Assembly: GCA_015233465.1 (NCBI GenBank)
Contig: JADFXP010000007.1
Location: 1-64,000 of the forward strand
Reading direction: 5' to 3'
Length of the DNA stretch: 64,000 nucleotides
Source of the DNA: Candidatus Magnetominusculus dajiuhuensis
GTDB lineage: Bacteria > Nitrospirota > Thermodesulfovibrionia > Thermodesulfovibrionales > Magnetobacteriaceae
Shown: positions 27,239 to 37,264 of the stretch, piece after piece
Numbering within the stretch: position 1 is the stretch's first letter
How the letters are laid out: each line of letters begins with the position of its first letter
Made by a program: the position numbers and the translations under genes
Notes under the pieces: generated by a model
Told to the model about the DNA's origin: nothing
What the model saw: the letters and a program-made list of their open reading frames with translations, nothing else
Database searches by the model: none

Positions 27239-29106
27239 CTACATTAGTAAATAAATATGACGTAATTATTATTGGGGCAGGCCATGCAGGGTGTGAGGCA
27301 GCCCTTGTCTGTGCACGATTAGGGTTATACACATGTTTATTTAGTATGAATATTGATAATATTGCCCATCTTTCGTGTAATCCAGCAATTGGCGGGCTTG
27401 CTAAGGGTCATTTAGTTAGAGAGATTGATGCCCTTGGCGGTCAAATGGCAAAGACCTCTGATTCTGCAGGGATTCAATTTCGTGTGCTTAATCGTTCAAA
27501 AGGTCCTGCTGTCTGGTCGTTAAGGGCGCAGATGGATAGAACCCTTTATAAATTGTCAATGCAGAATACACTTTGGCAGACCAAAAATCTTGAAATCAAA
27601 CAAGACACTATTGATGAAATAATGGTAGAGGATAATATTATAAATGGAGTGCGGTCTACACTTGGTATTTTTTATCAGGCTAAGGCAGTTATTGTAACAA
27701 CTGGGACATTTTTAAAGGGTTTAATACATATTGGGTTAGATAGTCATGCTTCAGGCAGAATTGGCGAATTTCCATCTGTAGGGCTCTCAGATTCTTTGCG
27801 GAGATTAGGGTTAGCCCTTGGAAGATTAAAAACTGGAACGCCTCCAAGACTTGATGGTACTACTATAGATTTTTCTGATCTAACGCCTCAATATGGGGAT
27901 AATCCTCCAATGCCGTTTTCATTTTCTACAACGTCTCTTCTATTAACACAAGTGCCTTGTTATATAACCTATACCAATCAGACTACACATGATATTATTA
28001 CAGCAGGGCTTGACCGCTCGCCGTTATATAGCGGAAAGATAACTGGAATTGGTCCAAGATATTGTCCGTCAATAGAAGATAAGGTCGTTAGGTTTAAAGA
28101 AAGAATTCGTCATCAGGTATTTTTAGAACCAGAGGGTCTGAATTCTCGTGAGTATTATGCAAACGGCATCTCCACAAGCCTTCCAATTGATGTGCAGCTA
28201 AATATGGTTAGAAGTATTAAGGGGCTTGAAAAGGCTGAGATTATGAGGCCTGGATATGCGGTAGAATATGATTTTGTCTATCCAGTTCAATTAAACCATA
28301 CCCTTGAGACAAAATTGATAAAGGGATTATATCTTGCAGGGCAGATAAACGGTACCTCTGGTTATGAAGAGGCAGGGGCACAGGGGCTGATGGCTGGGAT
28401 TAATGCTGCTATGTCAATAATGAATAGACCTCCAGTGATACTACACAGGGATGAGGCATATATTGGGGTATTGATAGATGACCTTGTTACAAAGGGGACA
28501 ATAGAGCCGTATCGCATGTTTACTTCAAGGGCTGAATATCGGCTGCTGCTAAGAAATGATAATGCAGAGGTGAGATTACGGCAGATTGGATATGATATAG
28601 GGCTTGTTAGTAAGGATGATTATCAGGGGTTTTTAACCAGAGTTGAGTTGATGGAGAGAGAGATCTTAAGACTTAAAAATACCTCTGTAACACCAAATGA
28701 TATTAATAATGAGTTGACTTCATTAAATACATCTGAGATCTTAGAGAAAACGACTCTTATACAGTTATTAAAAAGGCCTGAGATAGATTATGGATTTATA
28801 AAGAGGGTTTGTCCATCTACAGAGATAATCTCTGATGATATTGCTATGCTGGTTGAGACTGAGATAAAATATGAAGGATACATAAAGCAGCAAAAACAGC
28901 TTGCAGATAAGATGAAACGACTTGAGCAAAAGACTATACCAGTTGATTTTGATTATAATTTATTAAAGGGTTTATCTAATGAGATTAAAGATAAGCTGAT
29001 TACTGTAAGGCCTAAGACAATAGGACAGGCAGGAAGGATTCCGGGCGTTACGCCTGCCGCGGTTTCATTAATATTGATTATGCTTGAAAGGGTTAAGAGA
29101 ACTTGA
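27235..29106 (+). CDS. mnmG: tRNA uridine 5-carboxymethylaminomethyl modification enzyme, FAD subunit
   Basis: A 623-aa FAD enzyme that, with MnmE, modifies the wobble uridine. It opens with a Rossmann motif ([13 protein letters not shown], residues 11-23) and has [31 protein letters not shown] and, near the C-terminus, [14 protein letters not shown] and [13 protein letters not shown]. The start is TTG, overlapping the upstream stop. The C-terminus runs out in LERVKRT, and its last 8 codons share DNA with an antitoxin remnant in another frame. rsmG follows at 107 nt. Confidence 0.95.
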   Translation: MTTLVNKYDVIIIGAGHAGCEAALVCARLGLYTCLFSMNIDNIAHLSCNPAIGGLAKGHLVREIDALGGQMAKTSDSAGIQFRVLNRSKGPAVWSLRAQMDRTLYKLSMQNTLWQTKNLEIKQDTIDEIMVEDNIINGVRSTLGIFYQAKAVIVTTGTFLKGLIHIGLDSHASGRIGEFPSVGLSDSLRRLGLALGRLKTGTPPRLDGTTIDFSDLTPQYGDNPPMPFSFSTTSLLLTQVPCYITYTNQTTHDIITAGLDRSPLYSGKITGIGPRYCPSIEDKVVRFKERIRHQVFLEPEGLNSREYYANGISTSLPIDVQLNMVRSIKGLEKAEIMRPGYAVEYDFVYPVQLNHTLETKLIKGLYLAGQINGTSGYEEAGAQGLMAGINAAMSIMNRPPVILHRDEAYIGVLIDDLVTKGTIEPYRMFTSRAEYRLLLRNDNAEVRLRQIGYDIGLVSKDDYQGFLTRVELMEREILRLKNTSVTPNDINNELTSLNTSEILEKTTLIQLLKRPEIDYGFIKRVCPSTEIISDDIAMLVETEIKYEGYIKQQKQLADKMKRLEQKTIPVDFDYNLLKGLSNEIKDKLITVRPKTIGQAGRIPGVTPAAVSLILIMLERVKRT

Positions 29107-29167
29107 CGAAGGAAGAGGTCTTCCGCACGAAGAAGTTGAAGAAAAAATGGCTAAATGGCTGCGTTGA
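29084..29167 (+). pseudogene. C-terminal remnant of a type II antitoxin
   Basis: In the frame TTG AAA GGG... the sequence reads [20 protein letters not shown] then KMAKWLR and stops. This matches the C-terminal tail of RHH or Phd-type antitoxins (Leu-x2-Gly-x-Gly-x2-PHEEV, then an Arg/Lys-rich end). No start codon or N-terminal DNA-binding part is present; the frame begins inside mnmG. It is probably what is left of a toxin-antitoxin pair that once sat at the mnmG 3' end. No toxin remnant is recognisable in the 46 nt before rsmG. Confidence 0.5.
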
Positions 29168-29213
29168 TAAGTTGATCGCTAAAGTTGTAATAAATATGAT
29201 AGGAAAGATTTAA

Positions 29214-29843
29214 GTGGATAGTACAATTCTTGCGGAAGGTTTAAAGACGTTAGGGATAACCCCAACGGAAATAATCCTACAATCCTTTGAGATATACTTA
29301 AATGAACTAAAAAAATGGTCAAAGGTACATAATCTTACTGCAATTCATGACGATAAAGGGATAATTGAGCGGCATTTCTTAGATAGTTTATTGTTTTTAA
29401 AGGCGCTCCCAGATGATGTTATTACAATAGCAGATATTGGAAGCGGGGCTGGTTTTCCGGGTATACCGTTAAAGATTGTAAATAGGAATCTAAAGATATG
29501 GCTTATTGAGGCGCGCCAAAAAAAAACTGCCTTTCTTAGAAATATTATCTATAAATTGAATCTTAATGATGTAAAGGTTATTGAAAAGAGGGTTGAAGAT
29601 ATAATTGATGGAGAGATTGATATTGAGATTGATGTTGGAGTAGTCAGGGCATTATTTAAGGCTGATGATTTTGTGAAAATGGTTTCGCCGATAATAAAAA
29701 AAGATGGTATTATGATCCTTAGTAAAGGACATGATTATAAAAAAGAGTTAGATGGATTTATAGGGAGTTATAATATCATGTCTTTACAGATACCAAATAC
29801 TGAAATCAAGCGGAATATTATTTCAATTGTAAATGTGTCATAA
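29214..29843 (+). CDS. rsmG: 16S rRNA (G527-N7) methyltransferase
   Basis: A 209-aa SAM-dependent enzyme. It contains NLTAIHDDKGIIERHFLDSL, then IGSGAGFPGIPLKI (SAM site near residues 80-95), and LIEARQKKTAFLRN. It usually follows mnmG. The start is GTG at 29214 with the weak AAGATTTAAGTG context. Length is normal for the family. The next gene, fliA, is convergent. Confidence 0.93.
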   Translation: MDSTILAEGLKTLGITPTEIILQSFEIYLNELKKWSKVHNLTAIHDDKGIIERHFLDSLLFLKALPDDVITIADIGSGAGFPGIPLKIVNRNLKIWLIEARQKKTAFLRNIIYKLNLNDVKVIEKRVEDIIDGEIDIEIDVGVVRALFKADDFVKMVSPIIKKDGIMILSKGHDYKKELDGFIGSYNIMSLQIPNTEIKRNIISIVNVS

Positions 29844-30005
29844 AGAAGCAGCTGGTCTGTTAATTAAACTGTGTTAAGGTATAAATTTTTATAGATAACC
29901 CTCACATCTTCCCTTTGTGTAGGCACATACCTTTAGTCATCCTCATATAGAGGCTCATAATTTTTTATACGATAAATATTCATTTTTTTAAACTTATAAA
30001 GTCCC
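29844..30005. other. Convergent gap between rsmG and fliA
   Basis: AT-rich. I see no clear terminator hairpin, ORF or RNA gene in it. Confidence 0.5.
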
Positions 30006-30746
30006 CTACAACTTATCATCCCCTAATTTAGCCTTTAATTTAATCACAGCCTTACTATGGAGCTGACAGACCCTTCCTTCTGTAATATCAAGCACAAGCC
30101 CAATTTCCTTCATCGTCAGCCCCTCCCAATAGTATAATGAAAGCACAAGTTTTTCCTTTTGTGGAAGCTGGTCTATCAAATTTGCTAATATTTTTCTCCT
30201 TGAATTCTCTACCACATTTGCTAGCGGATCTACTGCCTTTGTATCTGGTATTGTCTCTTCAATATTCATGCTTTCACCATCTGGCAAGTTTGCGCCAAAG
30301 TCTTCAAACCTTAGTGTAATTGCTCCATATGCCCCTTGAAGGGTTTTATAATATTCATCTAATGATATACCTGCTGCCTTTGCAACGTCCTCATCCTCTG
30401 GGGTAGAACCCAACTCAGCTTCAAGGGTTGCAAATGCCGCCTTTATTGCCTTTACCTTTTTCTTTAGAGACCTTGGGACTTCATCAAAATTCCTTAATTC
30501 ATCAAGCATAGCGCCTCTTATTCTGAACTCTGCAAATGTCTTTAGCGATGCCTTTGTTGCATCAAAATTCTTCATCGCATCCAGTAATCCCATTATCCCT
30601 ACGCTTATTAGATCATCTACTGTTAAAAGAGGCGGTAGACGATTCATCAAACGAAAGGCATTATATTTTATAAACGGCAGAAAATCCTTTAGCGTATCTT
30701 CTACCCCTGTTCCCATTGCATTACTATAAGCATTTTGAGCAATCAT
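30006..30746 (-). CDS. fliA: Flagellar sigma factor FliA (sigma28)
   Basis: A 246-aa sigma factor with region 2 (DDLISVGIMGLLDAMKNFDA and FAEFRIRGAMLDELRNFD), region 3 (ALGSTPEDEDVAKAAGIS-type) and region 4 (LVLSLYYWEGLTMKEIGLVL and GRVCQLHSKAVIKLK). It directs RNA polymerase to late flagellar and chemotaxis genes. It is last in the fliL-to-fliA operon, 112 nt after flhG, the usual position next to flhF-flhG. No flgM is visible in the window. Confidence 0.93.
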   Translation of the reverse strand: MIAQNAYSNAMGTGVEDTLKDFLPFIKYNAFRLMNRLPPLLTVDDLISVGIMGLLDAMKNFDATKASLKTFAEFRIRGAMLDELRNFDEVPRSLKKKVKAIKAAFATLEAELGSTPEDEDVAKAAGISLDEYYKTLQGAYGAITLRFEDFGANLPDGESMNIEETIPDTKAVDPLANVVENSRRKILANLIDQLPQKEKLVLSLYYWEGLTMKEIGLVLDITEGRVCQLHSKAVIKLKAKLGDDKL

Positions 30747-30858
30747 ATGTATTCACCAGTTGTTATAATTTTTTTTTATTTAATGTTTTGGAGTTTTAAG
30801 AGTAATCCTAACATTAAATATTATCATAATGCAGTCCATTGCTTAATGATATTCATTA

Positions 30859-31713
30859 CTATAAAGGTACCTTTTGAACTGCATTTAGCAGTCTTCTTAT
30901 AAATATTTGAACCGTACCCTTTACATTGATTTCACTTTGAGAAGATATAATTTTTGCAAGTTCATTTATCTTTTCAGCAGCCTTTGATTCTGGAAATGCT
31001 AAGACAAACGGTTTTTGTGTCATTACTGCTTTTCTAACCGCCTCATCAAAAGGTATATATCCGAGATAATCTAATGAAATGCTTAAAAACCTCGCTGTTA
31101 CAGCAGATAGATTCTTAAAGACATTTTTTGCATCATGCTCACTTCTTGCCGAATTGACAAGCACCTGAAATTTCATTTCTTGATAATTTGAAGAAAGCAC
31201 CTTTATAAGTCCATACGCATCCATTATGGATGTTGGCTCTGGAGAACATACAATTATTATTTGCTGAGCAGCTGTACAGAAAAATGCCACATTATCAGAT
31301 ATCCCTGCTGCTGTATCTACAAGCAATATATCAACATCATCTGCAACATCATCAAATGCCTCAATTAAATTTAAACGCTGAAACTCATCCAGTGAGGTCA
31401 TCTCTTGTACGCCATCGCTTGCAGGTAATATCTTTATCCCTGCTGGGCCTTCAATAAGTATTTCTTTTAAGGTTAGGTTGCCTAAGAGTAAGTGTGAAAT
31501 ATTGAATTTGGGCTTTAAATTCAACAATATATCTATATTATGCAGCCCCAAGTCAGCATCAAATACCATTACCTTATTATTTAATTTGCTAAGGGCAATG
31601 GCAAGGTTTGCTACTATATTTGATTTTCCAACGCCGCCTTTTCCGCTTGCAACGGCTATTGTTTTGACGGGTTTATCCCTTCGTTTAGCTGTGTGCATTT
31701 CAGAATCATTCAT
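30859..31713 (-). CDS. flhG: Flagellar number regulator FlhG (MinD-like ATPase)
   Basis: A 284-aa MinD/ParA-type ATPase with a deviant Walker A (VASGKGGVGKSNIVANLA, near residues 20-37), VMVFDADLGLHNID and ILLVDTAAGISDNV. It controls flagellar number, acting on FlhF. The start, ATG 31713, is preceded by AAAAGGAG and overlaps flhF by 8 nt. It encodes a C-terminal Arg/Lys-rich tail (FIRRLLNAVQKV) that could be the membrane-targeting helix. Confidence 0.92.
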   Translation of the reverse strand: MNDSEMHTAKRRDKPVKTIAVASGKGGVGKSNIVANLAIALSKLNNKVMVFDADLGLHNIDILLNLKPKFNISHLLLGNLTLKEILIEGPAGIKILPASDGVQEMTSLDEFQRLNLIEAFDDVADDVDILLVDTAAGISDNVAFFCTAAQQIIIVCSPEPTSIMDAYGLIKVLSSNYQEMKFQVLVNSARSEHDAKNVFKNLSAVTARFLSISLDYLGYIPFDEAVRKAVMTQKPFVLAFPESKAAEKINELAKIISSQSEINVKGTVQIFIRRLLNAVQKVPL

Positions 31714-32980
31714 AACGCTCCTTTTTTAATATCAGGTCTGTCAGCCTGTCAATGTCAGCAAATTCTATATCTCCTGGCACATTTTGACCTGTAGTAATAT
31801 ATGCAATTGGTTTTTGATACGTTAATGATAAATTATATAATGAGCCAAATCTTACCGCCTCATCAATCTTTGTAAATCCTAGATAATTAATCGGTAGTCT
31901 CTTATAATGTTTATAGGCATCTAAAATAAAGCGGTCATCACTGTTTGCGCTCATTATTAAATGAACCTCTATTGGCGTTTCAGGCACTTGGGCTCCGCAT
32001 ATCTTTATCAAATCGTTTAAACTTGCTTCATCCTTTGGATTTTTTCCCGCAGTATCTATGTATATAATCTCTCTGTCTTTTGAAAACCTTAAAAGTCCCT
32101 GCGTTAGTTCCTCAGCGTTTGTGGCAACTAATAGTGGAATGCCCATTATCCTTGAATATATCCTTGACTGCTCCACTGCCCCAATTCTAAAGGAATCATA
32201 ATTAATAATTGCTGCCTTTTGGTGATTTTTAATTGATACTGCCGCTAATTTTGCTATGGTTGTTGTCTTGCCTACTCCTGTTGGACCTACTAACATTACC
32301 GCCTTTTTAATTGCGCCCCCTGTAGTTTGAGGTTTTATCTTGAGGTCTGAAATTATTAAGGCATGAAGTTCAGAAATATCCCTTGCCCTCTCGCATAATC
32401 TTAGGGCATATTCTTCTTTTATGGATCTTTCCATTAGAAAATTAAGCATCTTTTTCTTATTAGGAGATAAAGATACTTCATAGCCTAGGTTTCTCATATC
32501 TTCTATTGAATCTCGTAAACTCTCTATCTCATTGTGAATCCCTGATGTATGGGTTTTGAGGTCTGCTGCTATAATATTAGCTATATTTTTTAAATCTGCC
32601 TCCGAATATTGCGGCGGTGTGGGAATGGAAGGGGGTGGAGATGGAGGAGGCGGCGTTTGTATTGGTTCTGGTTTAATCTCCACACGTTCTATTATTTTTT
32701 TTAGGGCTGCCTTTGTAGATGCCTTAATTGGTTCTTTTTCAACGACTATAAATTCATTATCTGGTTTTTCTTCGGTTAATTCATCATTAAAAGAATCTTC
32801 AACCAGATTTTCTGCAATCATCTGGTCTATTTCATAATCAACTGCTGCAGTAACCTCTACGTAAGGATTCTTCCCTTTTTTCTCATCAGAGGACAGTATT
32901 ATAGCATCTTCGCTTAGTTCTTTTTTAACCAGCTTCAATGCCTCAGCAAACGTCTTAGCCCTAAATCTTTTTATTTTCAT
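31706..32980 (-). CDS. flhF: Flagellar GTPase FlhF (SRP family)
   Basis: About 424 aa from ATG 32980 (MKIKRFRAKTF), the standard FlhF start. The longer frame to 33034 would add 18 residues encoded by a family A repeat. The N-terminal B domain is followed by a Pro-rich linker (PPPPSPPPSIPTPP near residue 110) and an SRP-type NG GTPase with GPTGVGKTTTIAKLAA and IDTAGK. It places new flagella, and flhG is next to it. The frame is intact. Confidence 0.93.
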   Translation of the reverse strand: MKIKRFRAKTFAEALKLVKKELSEDAIILSSDEKKGKNPYVEVTAAVDYEIDQMIAENLVEDSFNDELTEEKPDNEFIVVEKEPIKASTKAALKKIIERVEIKPEPIQTPPPPSPPPSIPTPPQYSEADLKNIANIIAADLKTHTSGIHNEIESLRDSIEDMRNLGYEVSLSPNKKKMLNFLMERSIKEEYALRLCERARDISELHALIISDLKIKPQTTGGAIKKAVMLVGPTGVGKTTTIAKLAAVSIKNHQKAAIINYDSFRIGAVEQSRIYSRIMGIPLLVATNAEELTQGLLRFSKDREIIYIDTAGKNPKDEASLNDLIKICGAQVPETPIEVHLIMSANSDDRFILDAYKHYKRLPINYLGFTKIDEAVRFGSLYNLSLTYQKPIAYITTGQNVPGDIEFADIDRLTDLILKKERYE

Positions 32981-33033
32981 AATGGGTTCAAAGGGACGAG
33001 TCCCTTTGCGGGTGTTTGAGGGCAGAGCCCTCA
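32981..33033 (+). repeat. Family A palindromic repeat, copy 7 (forward)
   Basis: AATGGGTTCAAAGGGACGAG, TCCCTTTGCGGG, then GAGGGCAGAGCCCTC. It fills the flhA-flhF junction exactly: it starts 1 nt beyond the flhF ATG and reaches the flhA TGA stop (33031-33033). This is the cleanest copy with perfect stems. Confidence 0.9.
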
Positions 33034-35085
33034 TGTAGATGCTTTTTGTTCTTCATAAGTAACAGTTCCAATTGCAAATAATTTTGCAGATGACGTTATC
33101 TCCGTATTAGCTATAACTACAACAGACGGCAGGAATTTTTCAATTATCCGTCTTAGATGTCTTCTGATATGTGATGAACAGAGGATTATTGGCTGCATTG
33201 ACACAAATCCCTCTGACCTCATAACCTTCTCTATCCCGCTTATCACAATGTTTATCACATCAGGGCTTACCGCATCTCCAGTTCTTGCAGAATTAGCAAA
33301 TACGCCTTCTATCTTTGAATCAAGCGTTATGACATGTATTCCTCCGTCTTGAAGCATATACTGTCTTGTGATATATCTAGCGAGAGCCTGTCTTACATAT
33401 TCTGTAAGTATATCAAAGTCTTTAACAGTAGCAGCATAATCAAGCAGAGTCTCAAGTATTGTCAGTATATCATTGATTGGAACTCTCTCTTTTAATAAAT
33501 TCTGCAGCACCCTTTGTAGTCCTCCAAGCGACATAAGCCCTGGTATCAACTCATCAACAATCTTAGGATATGCCTTTGTGACGTTATTAAGTATGCTTTG
33601 TACCTCTGTCCTTGAGAGTATCTCCCAGCTTTGATTCCTTATAATCTCTGTTACATGGGTGGTTATTACAGTTGATGGATCAACTACCATATAACCTGCC
33701 TGTTTTGATATCTCAATATTGCTCTCTTCTATCCAATACGCTGGAAGTCCAAATGCAGGCTCTCTTGCAGGGATGCCTTCTATCTCTGCTACTCCCTCTG
33801 AGGCTACGGCAAGCCAATAACCCAGCATTACCTCATTCTTTGCCTCTTCAACGCCCCTTATTAAAAATGAATATTCATGAGGCCTTAATTGTAGATTATC
33901 CTTTATATGAATAGATGGAACTATAAATCCAAGTTCCTTAGCAAGCTGTCTCCTCATTGCCTTGACCTTATTCAAAAGCTCTGCCTTATCGCCTTCAACT
34001 AGCGGTATTAATCCATATCCTATCTCAAGGGTAAGCGGGTCAAGTTCCACAAGTGATTCCATAGTAGGCTCTTCATGTTTTAGTTCTTGGGTTAAATCTG
34101 GAACTACAACTTCATCCTTTACATTTGAAAGCACATATGCAAGCCCTCCAGCCGCTGCTGAAATAAAGAAAAATGGAATATGAGGAAGACCAGGCACTAT
34201 CCCAAATACAAAGAGAATTCCAGCGGCAGTATATAAAGCCTTTGGATCCACCAGCATCTGGCTTGTAATCTCTGATCCAATATCTCCATCCTTACCAGCC
34301 CTACTGACAACTATACCAGCAGCGGTTGAAATTAAAAGGGCAGGTATTTGTGTTACTATACCATCACCTACAGTCAGTACTGTATAGGTCATGCCTGCCT
34401 CAAGTATCGGCATATCTTGTTGTAATATTCCTATTAATAATCCTGCAAATATATTAACCCCAGTTATTATAAGACCAGCAATTGCATCGCCTCGAACAAA
34501 CTTGCTCGCACCATCCATAGCTCCATAGAAATCTGCTTCTTGTCTTATCGTGTCACGGCGTTTTCTTGCCTCTGCCTCGTCTATTAATCCAGCGTTTAGG
34601 TCTGCATCAATTGCCATCTGTTTGCCGGGCATTGCATCTAATGTAAACCTTGCTGCTACTTCTGCGATTCTTCCAGAACCTCGTGTGATTACTACAAAAT
34701 TAACCAATACCAATATCAAAAATACTATCAATCCAACTGCGTAATTGCCCCCGACAACAAAATTACCAAATGATTTTATTACATTACCAACTGAATCCAC
34801 TCCCTCATGCCCATGCAGCAAGATAAGTTTTGTAGAGGCTATATTTAGTGAAAGACGATATAATGTCGTGATAAGCAGTAGTGACGGAAATACTGAAAAA
34901 TCAAGCGGTTTTTTAACATAAACTGCTGTTATCATTATAACTACACTTATGGCAATTGACATAGACAGAAGCAGGTCTAATACAAATGGCGGAAGCGGTA
35001 TAAGCATTACCGCAATTATCGCAATAAGTATTACAGAGACCAATAAATCTGACCTTTGTCTTAGCATTTTTAGAAATTTGCTCAT
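33031..35085 (-). CDS. flhA: Flagellar export apparatus protein FlhA
   Basis: A 684-aa inner-membrane protein, the normal length. About eight membrane spans cover residues 15-320 with the FHIPEP-type core (DAMPGKQMAIDADLNAGLID, RRDTIRQEADFYGAMDGASKFVRGDA). The large C-terminal cytoplasmic domain follows and docks chaperone-substrate complexes. It is the main export gate with FlhB and FliPQR. The stop lies in a family A repeat. It is 37 nt downstream of flhB. Confidence 0.96.
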   Translation of the reverse strand: MSKFLKMLRQRSDLLVSVILIAIIAVMLIPLPPFVLDLLLSMSIAISVVIMITAVYVKKPLDFSVFPSLLLITTLYRLSLNIASTKLILLHGHEGVDSVGNVIKSFGNFVVGGNYAVGLIVFLILVLVNFVVITRGSGRIAEVAARFTLDAMPGKQMAIDADLNAGLIDEAEARKRRDTIRQEADFYGAMDGASKFVRGDAIAGLIITGVNIFAGLLIGILQQDMPILEAGMTYTVLTVGDGIVTQIPALLISTAAGIVVSRAGKDGDIGSEITSQMLVDPKALYTAAGILFVFGIVPGLPHIPFFFISAAAGGLAYVLSNVKDEVVVPDLTQELKHEEPTMESLVELDPLTLEIGYGLIPLVEGDKAELLNKVKAMRRQLAKELGFIVPSIHIKDNLQLRPHEYSFLIRGVEEAKNEVMLGYWLAVASEGVAEIEGIPAREPAFGLPAYWIEESNIEISKQAGYMVVDPSTVITTHVTEIIRNQSWEILSRTEVQSILNNVTKAYPKIVDELIPGLMSLGGLQRVLQNLLKERVPINDILTILETLLDYAATVKDFDILTEYVRQALARYITRQYMLQDGGIHVITLDSKIEGVFANSARTGDAVSPDVINIVISGIEKVMRSEGFVSMQPIILCSSHIRRHLRRIIEKFLPSVVVIANTEITSSAKLFAIGTVTYEEQKAST

Positions 35086-35122
35086 TGTATTGTGCCTATT
35101 TTTTTAATGTTTAATAGCATTT

Positions 35123-36157
35123 TTATAATTTCCCTTTAATCTTATAAACATGTGCAAGTATCTTAGCAACTGCCTTATATAGATCAGCAGGGACAAAGTC
35201 TTTTATCTCAAGCCTAAATAAAATCCTTGCCAGAGGTTTGTCTTCAACTATTGGTATATTATGTTCTCTTGCTATCTCTCTGATCTTTTCAGCAATATGA
35301 TCAGCCCCCTTAGCTATAATCTGAGGGGCGTGCATGACCTTATCCTGATATTTTAACGCTACAGCAAGATGAGTCGGGTTAGTTACAATAACCGTTGCCT
35401 GCGGGACCTCCTGCATCATACGCTTTTTGGAAAGTTCGCGCTGAATCATGCGTATCCTTGATTTTACAACCGGGTCTCCTTCACTCTCCTTTGTTTCTTC
35501 CTTTATCTCTTGCAGTGACATCATTATTGACTGCTCAAAACGCCATACATCAAGCAGGTATCCTATAAAGGCTATTACAAAAAACACCAAAAATGAATAA
35601 AATAATGACCGAATTATCATATCCCCTGATTTAGTGACAATCTGATTTATCTCAAGCGTCATAAGTTCAGGGTAATCAGTTATGCTGTTTTTTATTACAT
35701 AATAAAAAAGAAGTCCGCCAATCACAAATTTCATCAGGCTTTTTATAAATTCAACAAGCCCGTTTTTTGAGAAGATTCTCTTTATTCCCTCTCCAGGGTT
35801 TACCTTATTAAACTCAGGCTCAAAATTCTTTATAAAAAACCCGCCCTGAACTATACTTGTCAATATTGAAAGCATAAACGCTACACCTAACATTGGAAGT
35901 ATTAACACCAATGCCTCAGATGATGCAGTCCTAAAAACCTCTAACCCATTTGTTCCATACTGCATTCCAAGCAGCTTTTTAGTCATCAGCATAAAACTTT
36001 GCAGAAGTCCAGCCCCGCCAAAATATAAAACCGATAACATCCCCCCTAATGCCACAAAAGAGGTTAGCTCTCGGCTTCGCGCAATTTGACCTTTCTCTTT
36101 AGCCTTTTGCCGCCGCCGCGGCGTGGCTTCTTGTGTTTTTTCGTCGCTGTCAGCCAT
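35123..36157 (-). CDS. flhB: Flagellar export switch protein FlhB
   Basis: A 344-aa protein with four membrane spans in its first half and a cytoplasmic C-terminal domain containing the autocleavage site NPTH (VTNPTHLAVALKY near residue 263). Cleavage there switches export from rod/hook to filament proteins. The N-terminus is EKTQEATPRRRQKAKEKG, typical. It overlaps fliR by 1 nt (TAATG), matching the family's usual coupling. Confidence 0.96.
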   Translation of the reverse strand: MADSDEKTQEATPRRRQKAKEKGQIARSRELTSFVALGGMLSVLYFGGAGLLQSFMLMTKKLLGMQYGTNGLEVFRTASSEALVLILPMLGVAFMLSILTSIVQGGFFIKNFEPEFNKVNPGEGIKRIFSKNGLVEFIKSLMKFVIGGLLFYYVIKNSITDYPELMTLEINQIVTKSGDMIIRSLFYSFLVFFVIAFIGYLLDVWRFEQSIMMSLQEIKEETKESEGDPVVKSRIRMIQRELSKKRMMQEVPQATVIVTNPTHLAVALKYQDKVMHAPQIIAKGADHIAEKIREIAREHNIPIVEDKPLARILFRLEIKDFVPADLYKAVAKILAHVYKIKGKL

Positions 36158-36927
36158 TATTTCGCTCCAGCTGCTACCAAGACCTTATACATCTCTGTCC
36201 TGATCTGCTCTATTGAGATGGTTAAAAACTTAAAAAAAATCGGCATACTCAATATTATTATTATAAAACCTACAAATAAATATACCGGATAACTGACAAA
36301 AAAGATATTTATCTGAGGCGCTGCCTTATACATATATCCAAATAGTAAACTTGCAACTGCCATGCCAACCATTATCGGAGCTGCCATCTTTAATGCCATT
36401 ATAAATACCATACTCCCAAATCGTATCCCAAGCGGCAGCATCGTCTCTATATTAATTACCCCAAGCGGCAGTATCTCAAAACTCTTTGCAAATAAATATA
36501 TTATCTCATGGTGAGCATCCAACGAAAAAAATACCAACATCACTATTATCCCAAGCAGCCTCGCTATCTCAGCCGACTGCCCATACTCAGGGTCAAATAC
36601 CGTTGCCATAGACATGCCCATTGAATAACTCATCAACTGCCCCGCCATATTGACCGCCATAAAAATCGTCCTCACACATAGCCCAAGCAGCACACCTAAT
36701 ATTACCTCTTTCGCTATCACTGCCAATATGTTATGCGTGTCCATCACAGGCTTCACAATAGGCGTAAGCACAACCGCCAAAGATACAATAAGCCCTATCT
36801 TAAACTGAGTAGGAAATGACTTGCTCGCAAAAAACGGCAGCATTAACATAAATACCCCTATACGCAAAAATACCATCAGGAATGTCTTCCCATATTCTGT
36901 TAGTCCTGGACCTAAAAGCTCTGCCAT
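36157..36927 (-). CDS. fliR: Flagellar export protein FliR
   Basis: About 256 aa starting at ATG 36927 (MAELLGPGLTEYGKTFLMVF). The longer frame to 36972 reads the repeat and is rejected. It has about six membrane spans with FLRIGVFMLMLPFFASKSFP and the family's conserved PVLITPI-like segment. It forms the export gate core with FliP and FliQ. The family A repeat copy 8 separates it from fliQ. Confidence 0.92.
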   Translation of the reverse strand: MAELLGPGLTEYGKTFLMVFLRIGVFMLMLPFFASKSFPTQFKIGLIVSLAVVLTPIVKPVMDTHNILAVIAKEVILGVLLGLCVRTIFMAVNMAGQLMSYSMGMSMATVFDPEYGQSAEIARLLGIIVMLVFFSLDAHHEIIYLFAKSFEILPLGVINIETMLPLGIRFGSMVFIMALKMAAPIMVGMAVASLLFGYMYKAAPQINIFFVSYPVYLFVGFIIIILSMPIFFKFLTISIEQIRTEMYKVLVAAGAK

Positions 36928-36944
36928 ATGATTAAGTAACCTCT

Positions 36945-36999
36945 TGAAGGCTCTGCCCTCAAACACCCGCAAGGAAGCTCGCTCCCTTGACCCTTTAAT
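36945..36999 (-). repeat. Family A palindromic repeat, copy 8 (reverse)
   Basis: TGAAGGCTCTGCCCTCAAAC, ACCCGCAAGGAAGCTCGCTC, then CCTTGACCCTTTAAT. It lies at the fliQ-fliR junction and contains the fliQ stop codon. The AAGGAAGC-TC-GCTCCCTT stem shows more paired changes than the others. Confidence 0.85.
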
Positions 37000-37264
37000 G
37001 TACGTATTTTGGGATGTTTTCTATTAAATTTGTCGTGAATGCTATCATTATCCTCGCTATCCACGGCATTGCTATAAATAATGTTAAAAATACCGCTATT
37101 ATCTTTGGCACAAATGTTAGCGTAAATTCCTGTATCTGCGTTATCGCCTGCAGGAAACTTACTACTAGACCCACCACCAGACTAACAATCAACACAGGGC
37201 CTGAAACCAATAATATGGTCTTAAATACCTCGGCTGAAATATCTCTTATAACATCTATTGTCAA
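36995..37264 (-). CDS. fliQ: Flagellar export protein FliQ
   Basis: An 89-aa protein, the exact family length, when TTG at 37264 is taken as start. AAGGAG lies 6 nt before it, and the longer ATG frame adds 13 atypical residues. Two membrane helices are seen (VFKTILLVSGPVLIVSLVVG and FVPKIIAVFLTLFIAMPWIA). The TTG overlaps the fliP stop as TTGA, so FliP and FliQ would be translated together. Confidence 0.92.
   Translation of the reverse strand: MTIDVIRDISAEVFKTILLVSGPVLIVSLVVGLVVSFLQAITQIQEFTLTFVPKIIAVFLTLFIAMPWIARIMIAFTTNLIENIPKYVH

Noticed and set aside
29844-30005. Small RNA or terminator between rsmG and fliA
   Set aside because: No stable hairpin with T-run or recognisable RNA pattern is visible.
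32981-33034. Longer FlhF start (ORF to 33034)
   Set aside because: The extra 18 residues are repeat DNA and the standard FlhF N-terminus begins at MKIKRF.
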